A DNA stretch of 30,141 nucleotides from a virus: IMG/VR virus record IMGVR_UViG_3300028189_000044, positions 1-30,141 of that record; one strand, 5' to 3'. The translations under genes and the position numbers were made by a program. Every line of letters starts with the position of its first letter. Position 1 is the first letter of the stretch. Of the stretch, positions 15,444-21,978 are shown in pieces. The notes beneath the pieces are model-generated. The model ran no database searches and was not told the DNA's origin. It saw nothing but the letters and a program-made list of their open reading frames with translations.

Positions 15444-16574
15444 TTGCCAAATAAGCTATACATGTCAAACCTTGAGAAAGTCACTCAACTCATGGAGTCT
15501 GGGGCTATTGGCCCACTCTCTCAAGTGATTGTTATGGAAGCCCTTCGCAGCTACTGTGAAAGAGTTCTTGAAGAAGACCGGCCTACCGACGATATCGGTC
15601 AAAACGCCTTGATCTCTAACGTAGACTACTACGATGCAGTCGAGGCCTTCTATCACGAATACAAGAACCTCGTTGGTGACAATATCCCGAACCCTACACC
15701 TCCCCCAATTGCGACTGTCATCTATCATGGTGACTGCCTGGATGGCTTCGGTGCACTCTGGAGTTTCCACCAGCTGTACCCTTATCCCTTTGTGGAATTA
15801 AAAGGCCACTACGGACCACTATCACCGGAGTACCTCCATGACTGTACGGGGAGAGATGTCTTCCTCGTCGATTTCAGTTACAAGTACGGTGACTTGCTAA
15901 AGATTCTTGATGTTTGCAGGACGCTGACAATCATTGATCACCACAAGACTGCCGCCCATGAAATTGAGCTGCTCAGACAAGGAAGCAGTAGAACTAATCT
16001 CAAGAAACTCAGTGTGATCTTTGACCTAGAGCGTAGTGGGGCGTCACTTACCTGGGAATACCTTTGTGACAGCTATGCAGGGTATGATGATGTGGATGAG
16101 CCAGAGCTTATTAAGTTCATTCAGGATCGTGATCTTTGGATATTCGACCACCCAGAGACTCGTCTGGTGACTACTGCATTGTTTGCACAAGACATGACTA
16201 TCGAAAATTGGAACCGACTTATGTTGGAGCCTATTGACAATCTTATTGCCGAAGGGACAGTTCTCCGACGTCAGTTTGAAAAGAATCTCGACTGGCTGGA
16301 GAAGCACTCCGCCAGAGAAATGGAGATTAATGGCTATACAGTCCTGGTCGCCAACGCGCCACCTATGTATGCCAGTGAACTGGGAAATCGTTTGGCAGAG
16401 GGTCGTGCCTTTTCGGCAGTGTACTCTGACAGCGAGGACCACAGAAACTTCTCATTACGTTCCACAGAAAGTGGTCAAGATGTGTCTGCAATCGCACAAG
16501 TCTTTGGCGGTGGCGGTCACAAACATGCCGCCGGTTTCAAAGTGCCTCGCGCACATACCTATGCAATGAACTAA
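15444..16574 (+). CDS. DHH/DHHA1-type phosphoesterase (TTG start)
   Basis: A 376-residue protein, probably a manganese-dependent phosphodiesterase. After about 90 residues of unrelated N-terminus come the DHH-family motifs HGDCLDGFGA (residues 95-104), VDFSY (D143) and DHHKTA (165-170), an acidic QDRDLW motif, and near the C-terminus GGGGHKHAAGF of the DHHA1 nucleotide-binding domain. Relatives include RecJ, NrnA nanoRNase, and cyclic-dinucleotide phosphodiesterases such as GdpP. TTG is preferred because AGGAGG lies five bases upstream; an in-frame ATG at 15462 is the alternative. The substrate may be short oligonucleotides (nucleotide recycling) or cyclic oligonucleotide signals of host defence; the sequence does not decide. 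Confidence 0.88.
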   Translation: MPNKLYMSNLEKVTQLMESGAIGPLSQVIVMEALRSYCERVLEEDRPTDDIGQNALISNVDYYDAVEAFYHEYKNLVGDNIPNPTPPPIATVIYHGDCLDGFGALWSFHQLYPYPFVELKGHYGPLSPEYLHDCTGRDVFLVDFSYKYGDLLKILDVCRTLTIIDHHKTAAHEIELLRQGSSRTNLKKLSVIFDLERSGASLTWEYLCDSYAGYDDVDEPELIKFIQDRDLWIFDHPETRLVTTALFAQDMTIENWNRLMLEPIDNLIAEGTVLRRQFEKNLDWLEKHSAREMEINGYTVLVANAPPMYASELGNRLAEGRAFSAVYSDSEDHRNFSLRSTESGQDVSAIAQVFGGGGHKHAAGFKVPRAHTYAMN

Positions 16575-16744
16575 CTAAGGCTGTTGCTCTTTTAATGCAG
16601 CCATAGAGTGGGCCGGAGAGACCACCTCGGACCCCTGACGACATTCCCCCAAATGTCGCCCCGAATGGCCTCTCCGTACCACGCTGACGAACCTGGCGAA
16701 GCTCTCGCCTCAAAACTGGAGGAAGTATGTCACCCTGATTCTGC
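16575..16744 (+). other. Non-coding, structured stretch before promoter copy 2
   Basis: No gene is supported here. The strongest fold is a rod at 16615-16675: GGAGAG (16615) with CTCTCC (16670), extended across one mismatch by CC/GG, then TCGG/CCGA, then a perfect seven-pair tip CGACATT (16639) with AATGTCG (16652). A second small hairpin is GGCGA/TCGCC at 16695-16709. Both hairpins are close to a CTGACGA sequence. The lack of U-tracts argues against simple intrinsic terminators. Confidence 0.45.
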
Positions 16745-16764
16745 CAACCCGTTAAATTAACCCT
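16745..16764 (+). promoter_or_regulatory. Candidate phage RNA polymerase promoter, copy 2
   Basis: Identical in all 20 bases to the site at 3109. It lies 73 bases before the gene at 16838, in a gap of more than 260 bases without coding sequence. With the terminator at 17462 it brackets a single gene, so it would give a short abundant message. Confidence 0.65.
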
Positions 16765-16837
16765 ATTTGAATCTCAAGACCAAACAGGGCATCAAGCTTG
16801 AAAAATAACTTCATATCCTTATAAGGGAAATACTACT

Positions 16838-17437
16838 ATGACCGACGAACTCAAACAAGTATACGCTGCTCCAGACGGAACCACTTTTGATACCAAAGCC
16901 GAAGCTCAGGATTACCTGCGCGGCCCGAAGATCAAAGAAGCTCTCATGACTGTCACCGACAACAATGAAGACCTGTCTGACTGGCTCGTTGCTAACCGGA
17001 ATGTCGTAGCCGGTGCCTTTGAAAGCGGCTTTATCCGCCGTATCACAAAGTCCGACCACAAGAAAATTGACGCCGCCTTCGCAGCTATGACTGCAAGTGG
17101 TGACAAAGCCTATGCATTCCTGGTCGAAAATCAGGAAAGCCTTGAACTGAAGTACAAGACAGTCAAGCGCATGGACGAAGACGAAAAGATGGCTGCCGCT
17201 CGTGTTGCCATTGCCGACGCTACTGATGACAACAACGAAGAACTGGCCAATTGGGTCGTTGAAAATCGTGAAGCTGTCATCGAAGCTTACAACGCCGGTA
17301 AAGTCAAGCGTACTGTTTCGCCGAGGGCTACTGAAGCCCTGGCTGCGTACCGTGAAAAGATGGCCAAAGAAAAGGCCGCTGCTGCCGGTGGTGAAGCTGC
17401 ACCCGAAGCATCTGCTGAAGCTACCGCTGCCGAGTAA
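16838..17437 (+). CDS. Acidic, alanine-rich protein with three internal repeats
   Basis: A 199-residue protein of unknown function. Three related helical units can be aligned: DLSDWLVANRNVVAGAFESG (from residue 45), KAYAFLVENQESLELKY (from 90) and ELANWVVENREAVIEAYNAG (from 134), each followed by basic residues such as FIRRI, TVKR and KVKR. The first and third units are both preceded by DNNE. The C-terminal 30 residues are an A/E/P-rich low-complexity tail. The gene stands alone between a promoter-like site and a strong terminator and has an AAGGGA ribosome site, which suggests high expression. Helical repeats with conserved basic ends could bind nucleic acid or form a scaffold, but this is inference. 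Confidence 0.8.
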   Translation: MTDELKQVYAAPDGTTFDTKAEAQDYLRGPKIKEALMTVTDNNEDLSDWLVANRNVVAGAFESGFIRRITKSDHKKIDAAFAAMTASGDKAYAFLVENQESLELKYKTVKRMDEDEKMAAARVAIADATDDNNEELANWVVENREAVIEAYNAGKVKRTVSPRATEALAAYREKMAKEKAAAAGGEAAPEASAEATAAE

Positions 17438-17461
17438 CCCACAAGGGTTATTCTGATATCG

Positions 17462-17501
17462 ATTCCCCCGAGGTTCCATTAGGAGCTTTGGGGGAATTTT
17501 T
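17462..17501 (+). terminator. Strong intrinsic terminator, 16-bp stem
   Basis: ATTCCCCCGAGGTTCC at 17462-17477 pairs throughout with GGAGCTTTGGGGGAAT at 17482-17497 (three G-U pairs), closing on an ATTA loop, and T residues follow at 17498-17501. It directly follows the repeat-protein gene and would end the transcript starting at the 16745 site. Confidence 0.9.
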
Positions 17502-17521
17502 CGAAAAATTCAAGGGAGACG

Positions 17522-17806
17522 ATGATGACAGAACTACTACAAGAATCCGACCTACTGCTCACCATGCTTATCATCTTAATCATTCTCGACTTCGCGCTTG
17601 TCATCGTTTCTTATGCGACATTGCGATCGAACATCAATCGGGTGCGAAATGTACAACGTGCTGTTTTTCCTTCAAACACTCTATTTTCGAGCCTTCGGCA
17701 CCTTACTAAACAAGATGACGTCACTCTTGAAGAAATCGTCGATGAGATCGAAATGTGGGACTGCATCCATACAGAAATTGAAACAAGAGCTGAACGCGAC
17801 GGATAG
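17522..17806 (+). CDS. Small membrane-anchored hypothetical protein
   Basis: A 94-residue protein with an AAGGGAGAC ribosome site; two adjacent ATG codons (17522, 17525) are possible starts. One long hydrophobic segment, residues about 10-32 (LLLTMLIILIILDFALVIVSYA), is followed by a soluble tail that is first basic (SNINRVRNVQRAV) and then acidic with likely helix (DVTLEEIVDEIEMW). This suggests a single-span protein with a cytoplasmic tail. It opens the small-gene block after the terminator. The next 93 bases up to 17899 hold no convincing gene. Confidence 0.65.
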   Translation: MMTELLQESDLLLTMLIILIILDFALVIVSYATLRSNINRVRNVQRAVFPSNTLFSSLRHLTKQDDVTLEEIVDEIEMWDCIHTEIETRAERDG

Positions 17807-17899
17807 CCTCCTTCAAGATGGACCCCTATCGTTCAGACGGTACTACAAATCTTTCGTGGGTCTTTTCCAAACATCCCAAATCATGCAAGGAATAACACA

Positions 17900-18253
17900 T
17901 TGTCAAATAAAATCTGGCACAAAGGTGTCAACTGCCATATCGTAGAATTCTCACAGATCTTTGAAGCTTCAAGCATCTTCAAGAATGTCCGAGCACGCGG
18001 CGATATCATTGTGTTCAATTCAGAGACACGGCAACTCGATATTGCACAGTCTAGGGGCACTATCACCTATACTGACAGTCGGACAGATCATGTCATGCAG
18101 CTTCCGAATGATGTTGTGGAGGCTCAAAAGATGTTGTCCGACGGCGGCTTCAATAAAGGCGTAATCGCCTGTGACCAAGCCGAATTCAGCACGTATTATA
18201 CCGGTGCTATCACGAAGTTCATGCGTCAGCTTTGGGCACGTGCTAACCGGTAA
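17900..18253 (+). CDS. Hypothetical protein, 117 residues (TTG start)
   Basis: The reading frame opens with TTG at 17900, nine bases after AAGGA; no better ATG is nearby. The product is soluble and mixed alpha/beta (GVNCHIVEFSQIFEASSIFKNV, GDIIVFNSETRQLDIA). I do not recognise a family and see no catalytic motif. The gene is followed by the structured non-coding stretch starting at about 18260. Confidence 0.6.
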   Translation: MSNKIWHKGVNCHIVEFSQIFEASSIFKNVRARGDIIVFNSETRQLDIAQSRGTITYTDSRTDHVMQLPNDVVEAQKMLSDGGFNKGVIACDQAEFSTYYTGAITKFMRQLWARANR

Positions 18254-18567
18254 GTAACCCCGAAGCGGTCATAGATCGCATAGGGTGGGATCGCAGAAGC
18301 CTCCGAGGGACGCCTCCCTTGACCCTTGTGTAGTGCTTCTGCCTTCCCTGTAATTGGTACGGCTCCTGAATCCGCTCGTAAGGCGGAAGGTGACTGGGCC
18401 GCTAATGGTTCCACCCTAAGGCAGTACCATACGCACCGTAGATGCTGCGTCATCTATCATATGCAGATGAGAAGGTCTTCCCGGAAGGGCGCCCAACTGG
18501 TGCGGGGTTAAGGGGAGAGTGATCAAGTAGGTTACTCTCCCTATTCTCCTTAATAGAAAGAATTCAA
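18254..18567 (+). ncRNA. Highly structured non-coding region, candidate novel RNA
   Basis: About 315 bases between genes with a coherent nested fold. A ten-pair long-range helix (18281-18290 with 18409-18418) encloses two arms: an eight-pair perfect helix GCAGAAGC/GCTTCTGC (18293-18300 with 18335-18342) that holds an AGGGA/TCCCT hairpin, and CGGCTC/GGGCCG (18360-18365 with 18396-18401) that holds a TCCGC/GCGGA hairpin. A 3' domain has CGCACC/GGTGCG (18432 and 18499) around TAGATG/CATCTA (18439 and 18451). A ten-pair hairpin at 18513-18541 closes the region just before the gene at 18568. I see no match to tRNA, tmRNA, RNase P RNA or group I intron core motifs. It could be a free RNA or an mRNA leader. 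Confidence 0.55.
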
Positions 18568-19002
18568 ATGTACGGAATACGCGTTCAAAGAACACGAAAC
18601 AGTGTCACTGATTGGGAATTCTTGATATCAGTGACAACCGGTGTTGCGATGTGGCCCTTGAGGTCTCAGGCAGTGCTATATGCCAAGTCCATCTATGACG
18701 GTACTGCTGTCATGTATGATGTGGTGGAAATAACTGATCCACAAATTTACTTCGGGGTTGAGCCTCGTAGCACTGTCGAAGAAGATTTCAGAGACCTGGA
18801 AGAGGTTCGCTTCAGGTTAGAAGAAACAAGGTGCACCCATCGTAAGACTGATGGTGAATACGAGATCACTGACTTCGGTCTGGATGAAGAGAGCCTTGAA
18901 AAGGTTGTCGTCTACCGAAGTACGCTTGTCGACACCGTACCCCATGTCTGGGTACGTCCTCTCAAAAGCTTTATGGACGGAAGGTTCAAATTACATGGCT
19001 GA
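18568..19002 (+). CDS. Hypothetical protein, 144 residues
   Basis: A soluble protein whose N-terminal part looks like a small beta-sheet (YGIRVQRTRN, DWEFLISVTTGVAMWPLRSQAVLYAKSIY) and whose middle is an acidic helix (EEDFRDLEEVRFRLEET). No family is recognised. The ribosome site is weak (AGAAAG), and the ATG lies 26 bases after the hairpin at 18513-18541, so translation could depend on the upstream RNA structure. It overlaps the next gene by eight bases. Confidence 0.65.
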   Translation: MYGIRVQRTRNSVTDWEFLISVTTGVAMWPLRSQAVLYAKSIYDGTAVMYDVVEITDPQIYFGVEPRSTVEEDFRDLEEVRFRLEETRCTHRKTDGEYEITDFGLDEESLEKVVVYRSTLVDTVPHVWVRPLKSFMDGRFKLHG

Positions 19003-19300
19003 AGACGACAAAATGCAGGGCGAAGGGCACTATGACGGTCCTGAGTACCTTCGAAATATGGTAGCCAGTGCGAAAGCTGCCGTAACTGCCAATTATCTAC
19101 AGCACCTAAATCGGTGTGAAACCAACCAGGAAACTGTTACCGTAGCCTATGCTATGACGTTTCAAACGCTCATTTCACTGGCAGGGATCTTAGCCAAGCA
19201 CGGCAACCCAAAACAGGACATGGAACATTGTCTTGAACTGCTCTCAAAGACTGTTGCGGAAATACCTTCAACAGAAACACCAGCTCAGCTAGATAGCTGA
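18995..19300 (+). CDS. Hypothetical helical protein, 101 residues
   Basis: I start it at the ATG at 18995, behind GGAAGG, rather than at the frame's earlier ATG inside the preceding gene. The product is largely helical and contains two cysteines (LNRCETNQ, MEHCLELL) and a hydrophobic helix MTFQTLISLAGILAKH. No family is recognised. It is translationally coupled to the preceding gene by an eight-base overlap. Confidence 0.6.
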   Translation: MAEDDKMQGEGHYDGPEYLRNMVASAKAAVTANYLQHLNRCETNQETVTVAYAMTFQTLISLAGILAKHGNPKQDMEHCLELLSKTVAEIPSTETPAQLDS

Positions 19301-19322
19301 CAAACCCAAGGGGAATACCACT

Positions 19323-19556
19323 ATGTCTGTAACAATCGCAATGACTACCTGTTTAGATGACCTCAAGCTAGTCGCCATGTCCGCATGCGACACTTTATCA
19401 AAGTCACAACTGCAGGAGCAATTCTTCGCTATTAAATTGGAGGAGAGTATTGTGAAATACAGCACAATCGATCAGGAAGAGCGCGATACACCTGACCACA
19501 ACGATTTGTGTCAAGACTTTGAAGAATTCTTCATCGACTTTCTCTCATCATTCTGA
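19323..19556 (+). CDS. Small acidic hypothetical protein, 77 residues
   Basis: Starts at an ATG behind AAGGGGAA, a ribosome-site wording also used at 20123. The product is helical and turns very acidic toward its C-terminus (DLCQDFEEFFIDFLSSF), with two cysteines near the N-terminal half. The family is not recognised. Small acidic proteins in such blocks are often inhibitors of host enzymes, but this one has no specific signature. Confidence 0.6.
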   Translation: MSVTIAMTTCLDDLKLVAMSACDTLSKSQLQEQFFAIKLEESIVKYSTIDQEERDTPDHNDLCQDFEEFFIDFLSSF

Positions 19557-19570
19557 AAAGGAACGCAAGC

Positions 19571-19906
19571 ATGTCACAAGAAATTACATCACGTGCCACC
19601 AAGCTTATCGAACTATGCAACGCAGTGTCTACTGCAGCTGCTGACACGGTGCGTTTCCAACGAGATCGTGAGAGTGTTGAGACGCTTGAAACAGGTTTGA
19701 ATGATCTGGCAGCACTCATCAATATTATGGGTGATGCTGGCGACATCAGCCTTGAAAACTGTGATTATGACCTCGGCGACAAGATAACCCTCATTGCCGA
19801 TGAGCTACTTAAAGACACGGCTTCCTGCATGCCTGTATGGAGTCCAGTGGAACCTTCTTTGGGTGAGGCAGAGATTACAGCATCCCGTTATGGACATGAC
19901 AGTTGA
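19571..19906 (+). CDS. Hypothetical helical protein, 111 residues
   Basis: A soluble, acidic, predicted all-helical protein (SRATKLIELCNAVSTAAADTVRFQRDRESVETLETGLNDLAALINIMGD) in which heptad-like spacing of leucine, alanine and valine suggests a coiled coil over residues 8-50. The family is not recognised. It begins 14 bases after the preceding gene, and its stop overlaps the TTG start proposed for the next. Confidence 0.6.
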   Translation: MSQEITSRATKLIELCNAVSTAAADTVRFQRDRESVETLETGLNDLAALINIMGDAGDISLENCDYDLGDKITLIADELLKDTASCMPVWSPVEPSLGEAEITASRYGHDS

Positions 19907-20232
19907 CCTCAAGGGGAAATTTCAAGACCCTTGACGAGAGAGCTGATTTTCTCATAGGCGAGAAGATTCAGGAGTACGGGGCCGCTGGTGTAAGAGATTA
20001 TTACCAGCGGAGTTCCGGCATCACAGTTACAAAAGAAGATGCGGAACTTGTTATTAATCGTCTACAGTCCACTATACTGGATATTGTAGGCACAATGCAA
20101 AAGAGAACCAAGGGGAATACAAATGGCGATGCGTTTCAGAAGAACATGGAATCCAACAAAGAGCTTCAATCTGAGCGAGCAAGAGCTGCTGCAGCTAGTA
20201 GGGCCAATTACCGGTACTCTGGCGACCTATAA
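19903..20232 (+). CDS. Hypothetical protein, 109 residues, with uncertain start
   Basis: The frame opens with TTG at 19903, overlapping the preceding stop, but no clear Shine-Dalgarno element lies before it; the AAGGGGAA at 19911 is downstream of this start and serves no ATG in this frame. The N-terminal part (DERADFLIGEKIQEYGAAGVRDYYQ) looks like genuine coding helix. The last 110 bases overlap the next gene in another frame, unusually long for this phage, so the C-terminus may be an extension after loss of an earlier stop. No family is recognised. Confidence 0.45.
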   Translation: MTSRGNFKTLDERADFLIGEKIQEYGAAGVRDYYQRSSGITVTKEDAELVINRLQSTILDIVGTMQKRTKGNTNGDAFQKNMESNKELQSERARAAAASRANYRYSGDL

Positions 20233-20620
20233 AGATTCTTGGTCCGTCAAGGCCTTTCTTGAGGCTAAGACAAAACAGCGTATCGACCCTATCCTTGGTT
20301 CGATAAGAGACAATGTTTTGGACTGTCCTCACGGTCCTCGACAACTACCTGCACTACTAAAGCTTGAATTCGTTGACGAGACCCTGTATTTGTTTACAGG
20401 GGATTTTTTCGCAGTTGTCAACAATGAGAATGGCGCGACCTTCGTCAGTAAGTATCCTGCACCGTTGGAGGAACGGAGAGATCAAAAACGCGATATCGAG
20501 TGTCCCGACACCACCACTGTTTGCGGGTGCCAGGCGCATCACAAAAAGGGCAGAACCTCCACAAAAGCACTAGGAGAGTCTGTCCGCTTTGCTTACATGC
20601 AGAGTCAACTTTCACATTAA
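20123..20620 (+). CDS. Hypothetical protein, 165 residues
   Basis: The ATG at 20123 is well supported by AAGGGGAA seven bases upstream. The protein starts basic (RFRRTW) and has a possible metal-binding set in its C-terminal third: CPDTTTVCGCQAHH, with C-x6-C-x-C followed by two histidines. An additional CPHG motif lies in the middle (NVLDCPHGPRQ). Together these could form one or two zinc sites. No family is recognised. It overlaps the preceding frame by 110 bases. Confidence 0.65.
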   Translation: MAMRFRRTWNPTKSFNLSEQELLQLVGPITGTLATYKDSWSVKAFLEAKTKQRIDPILGSIRDNVLDCPHGPRQLPALLKLEFVDETLYLFTGDFFAVVNNENGATFVSKYPAPLEERRDQKRDIECPDTTTVCGCQAHHKKGRTSTKALGESVRFAYMQSQLSH

Positions 20621-20632
20621 CAGGAGAGACCC

Positions 20633-20914
20633 TTGATAAATCTCGCTAAACGTTATCCAAAACAATTCTCTAATCGTACCCACCGCGAGCATTGTGAAGA
20701 GTTTCACGGCACGTACATCGGCCCGAACACTAAACTGTCCGGTGAACGTGCTATTTTGGCTGAGATGCCAGTGCTTTTAGAGCCTTCTGGCTATGTAGGC
20801 GCTCAATTCGACAACACTGCCACAGGCATGGGTCATGGTTGGTATCGATTCAAAAGAAGTGATTGGGCGATTGAGCCTAATGTACCTTGGCCATGGCCTC
20901 CACTCAACCCCTAA
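20633..20914 (+). CDS. Small hypothetical phage protein (TTG start), 93 residues
   Basis: TTG at 20633 is used because AGGAGAGA precedes it by four to six bases and no in-frame ATG is near. The segment VGAQFDNTATGMGHGWYRFKRSDWAI has a glycine-rich turn followed by aromatic residues, a beta-barrel-like pattern (W-Y-R-F-x-x-x-D-W) that I have seen in small phage proteins of unknown role. The C-terminus is proline-tryptophan rich (VPWPWPPLNP). No enzyme motif is visible. Confidence 0.65.
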   Translation: MINLAKRYPKQFSNRTHREHCEEFHGTYIGPNTKLSGERAILAEMPVLLEPSGYVGAQFDNTATGMGHGWYRFKRSDWAIEPNVPWPWPPLNP

Positions 20915-20937
20915 CAGCATAACAAGGAGAAATGACA

Positions 20938-21048
20938 ATGAAGATTAAGACACTACTTAGCCTTATCGCCCTGGCCGCCTTTGGTGGCTGGTTTGTTTCA
21001 ACCATGCAGGTACTTGCCACAACAGCACCTGTGATCGCTACTTACTGA
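20938..21048 (+). CDS. 36-residue membrane or secreted peptide
   Basis: A short gene. AAGGAGA lies seven bases before the ATG at 20938 (an in-frame ATG at 20932 would be too close). The product starts with two lysines, has a hydrophobic stretch LLSLIALAAFGGWFV, and continues mildly hydrophobic through an A-T-T-A-P sequence. It reads either as a single-span peptide or as a signal peptide with possible cleavage after LATTA. The function is unknown. Confidence 0.6.
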   Translation: MKIKTLLSLIALAAFGGWFVSTMQVLATTAPVIATY

Positions 21049-21053
21049 TTAGG

Positions 21054-21257
21054 ATGTCTGACAGAACACGCTACGATGCGTTTCGCGATAAGAGCTTAGT
21101 AGGTAAACTTCGGTATCTTGCAGAAGCTGATTATCCGAGTTCCTCTACCGAGCACCGTGCGCTATACTCAGCTGCCAGCATTATCGAAAATGTCGGTAAG
21201 CTGGACAAAAGTGTGGCTCACTCAATCATCGATGTAATTGAACAAGCAGGAGGTTAA
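21054..21257 (+). CDS. Small hypothetical protein, 67 residues
   Basis: Begins five bases after the preceding stop with only a weak GATTAGG element, so translation is probably coupled. The product is a soluble helical protein (YDAFRDKSLVGKLRYLAEA, then HRALYSAASIIENVGKL, then HSIIDVIEQAGG). It is not recognised. Its last codons contain the AGGAGG that serves the next gene. Confidence 0.6.
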   Translation: MSDRTRYDAFRDKSLVGKLRYLAEADYPSSSTEHRALYSAASIIENVGKLDKSVAHSIIDVIEQAGG

Positions 21258-21258
21258 T

Positions 21259-21495
21259 TTGTCACACACAGAAACAGAAGAACTTAGGGACGTCTTTCGG
21301 TTGTCCTTTGATTTCACTACAGAAGAAGCAATGAATGACTTCTGGAAGAGCTTCACTGATGTCAATCGGCAGCCAACCTCGGAGGAGTCCTGGGACGACT
21401 GCTATCCACAGCCCAAGGACGGCCTGCATGACATTAACAGCAATGTCACCGAGCATCTCGTCCGACGCATTCCAGAGTTTCTCAAGGAAGGTTAG
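21259..21495 (+). CDS. Small acidic hypothetical protein (TTG start), 78 residues
   Basis: The start is TTG at 21259, five bases after a perfect AGGAGG; an earlier in-frame TTG at 21238 lies inside the preceding gene. The product is acidic and aromatic (FRLSFDFTTEEAMNDFWKSF, then SWDDCYPQPKDG). The family is not recognised. It is tightly packed between neighbours. Confidence 0.65.
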   Translation: MSHTETEELRDVFRLSFDFTTEEAMNDFWKSFTDVNRQPTSEESWDDCYPQPKDGLHDINSNVTEHLVRRIPEFLKEG

Positions 21496-21506
21496 GAGGA
21501 GTCCCA

Positions 21507-21800
21507 ATGAACGCACTCTCTAGAGTCATTAACACGATTCTCGACCTACCTCGTAGTAGCGTCCGAGGACCAGTTAGACGATTCGAGGTTGTATTTCTCA
21601 ACCATGATTTCTCACCAACTAAAATCATAAAGTTTCAAACCGACACCCCTGATGACACTTCGGATGTCGTTGCAGCAATTTCTGCATTCTACTCCGGTGA
21701 TGACTGCACATGTATGATCAATGGGGAGCTGGCACAGCTTGAAAGAGACTGGGGTCTCTCTATAGACGCTAAGCAGAACTTGGTGCGTAGCTATGGATGA
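21507..21800 (+). CDS. Hypothetical protein, 97 residues
   Basis: Preceded by GGAGGAG. The N-terminus is a basic amphipathic helix (RVINTILDLPRSSVRGPVRR) followed by a beta-hairpin-like section (FEVVFLNHDFSPTKIIKFQTD) and an acidic helix. No family is recognised. Its end overlaps the next gene by eight bases. Confidence 0.65.
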   Translation: MNALSRVINTILDLPRSSVRGPVRRFEVVFLNHDFSPTKIIKFQTDTPDDTSDVVAAISAFYSGDDCTCMINGELAQLERDWGLSIDAKQNLVRSYG

Positions 21801-21978
21801 AGAGGAGTACGGTGAGTGGGTTGTCTGCGGACGACTCCCTCGAAAGAAGTCTGGTGAGATCGATGTTTACAAAATCGAACGTGCCATGAGAACAATGAAG
21901 CCCTACGACAGAGTCGCTCTTCTACGAACTGTTGCCATGGCCTCTTTTAACCCAAACAGCATTACAAGGAACATATAA
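21793..21978 (+). CDS. Small hypothetical protein, 61 residues
   Basis: Overlaps the preceding gene by eight bases and the following ATPase-like gene by one base (TAATG), so all three are probably translated in sequence. The product is mixed charge with a tryptophan-containing N-terminus (EYGEWVVCGRLPRKK) and an R-rich helix. It is not recognised. The tight coupling suggests it may act with the next protein. Confidence 0.6.
   Translation: MDEEEYGEWVVCGRLPRKKSGEIDVYKIERAMRTMKPYDRVALLRTVAMASFNPNSITRNI

Noticed and set aside
16636-16700. Hammerhead ribozyme
   Set aside because: CTGACGA is present twice, but no GAAA element and stem II/III arrangement follow in the correct order and distance.
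17488-17709. Open frame starting inside the 17462 terminator
   Set aside because: Its start lies in the 3' arm of the terminator stem, and the frame is a shadow of the membrane protein at 17522, which has the ribosome site.
17818-17895. 25-codon open frame between 17806 and 17900
   Set aside because: No Shine-Dalgarno element precedes it and the product has no recognisable feature; it could be real but cannot be supported.
18243-18260. Fourth promoter-like motif (TAACCGGTAAGTAACCCC) before the structured RNA
   Set aside because: It matches the 20-mer only when two one-base gaps are allowed, and it overlaps the stop codon of the preceding gene, so chance similarity is likely.
18226-18511. 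Open frames on both strands through the structured region at 18254-18567
   Set aside because: Neither has a ribosome site (the + frame opens at an ATG inside a helix), and the products are low-quality R/S/A-rich text; the base pairing explains the region better.
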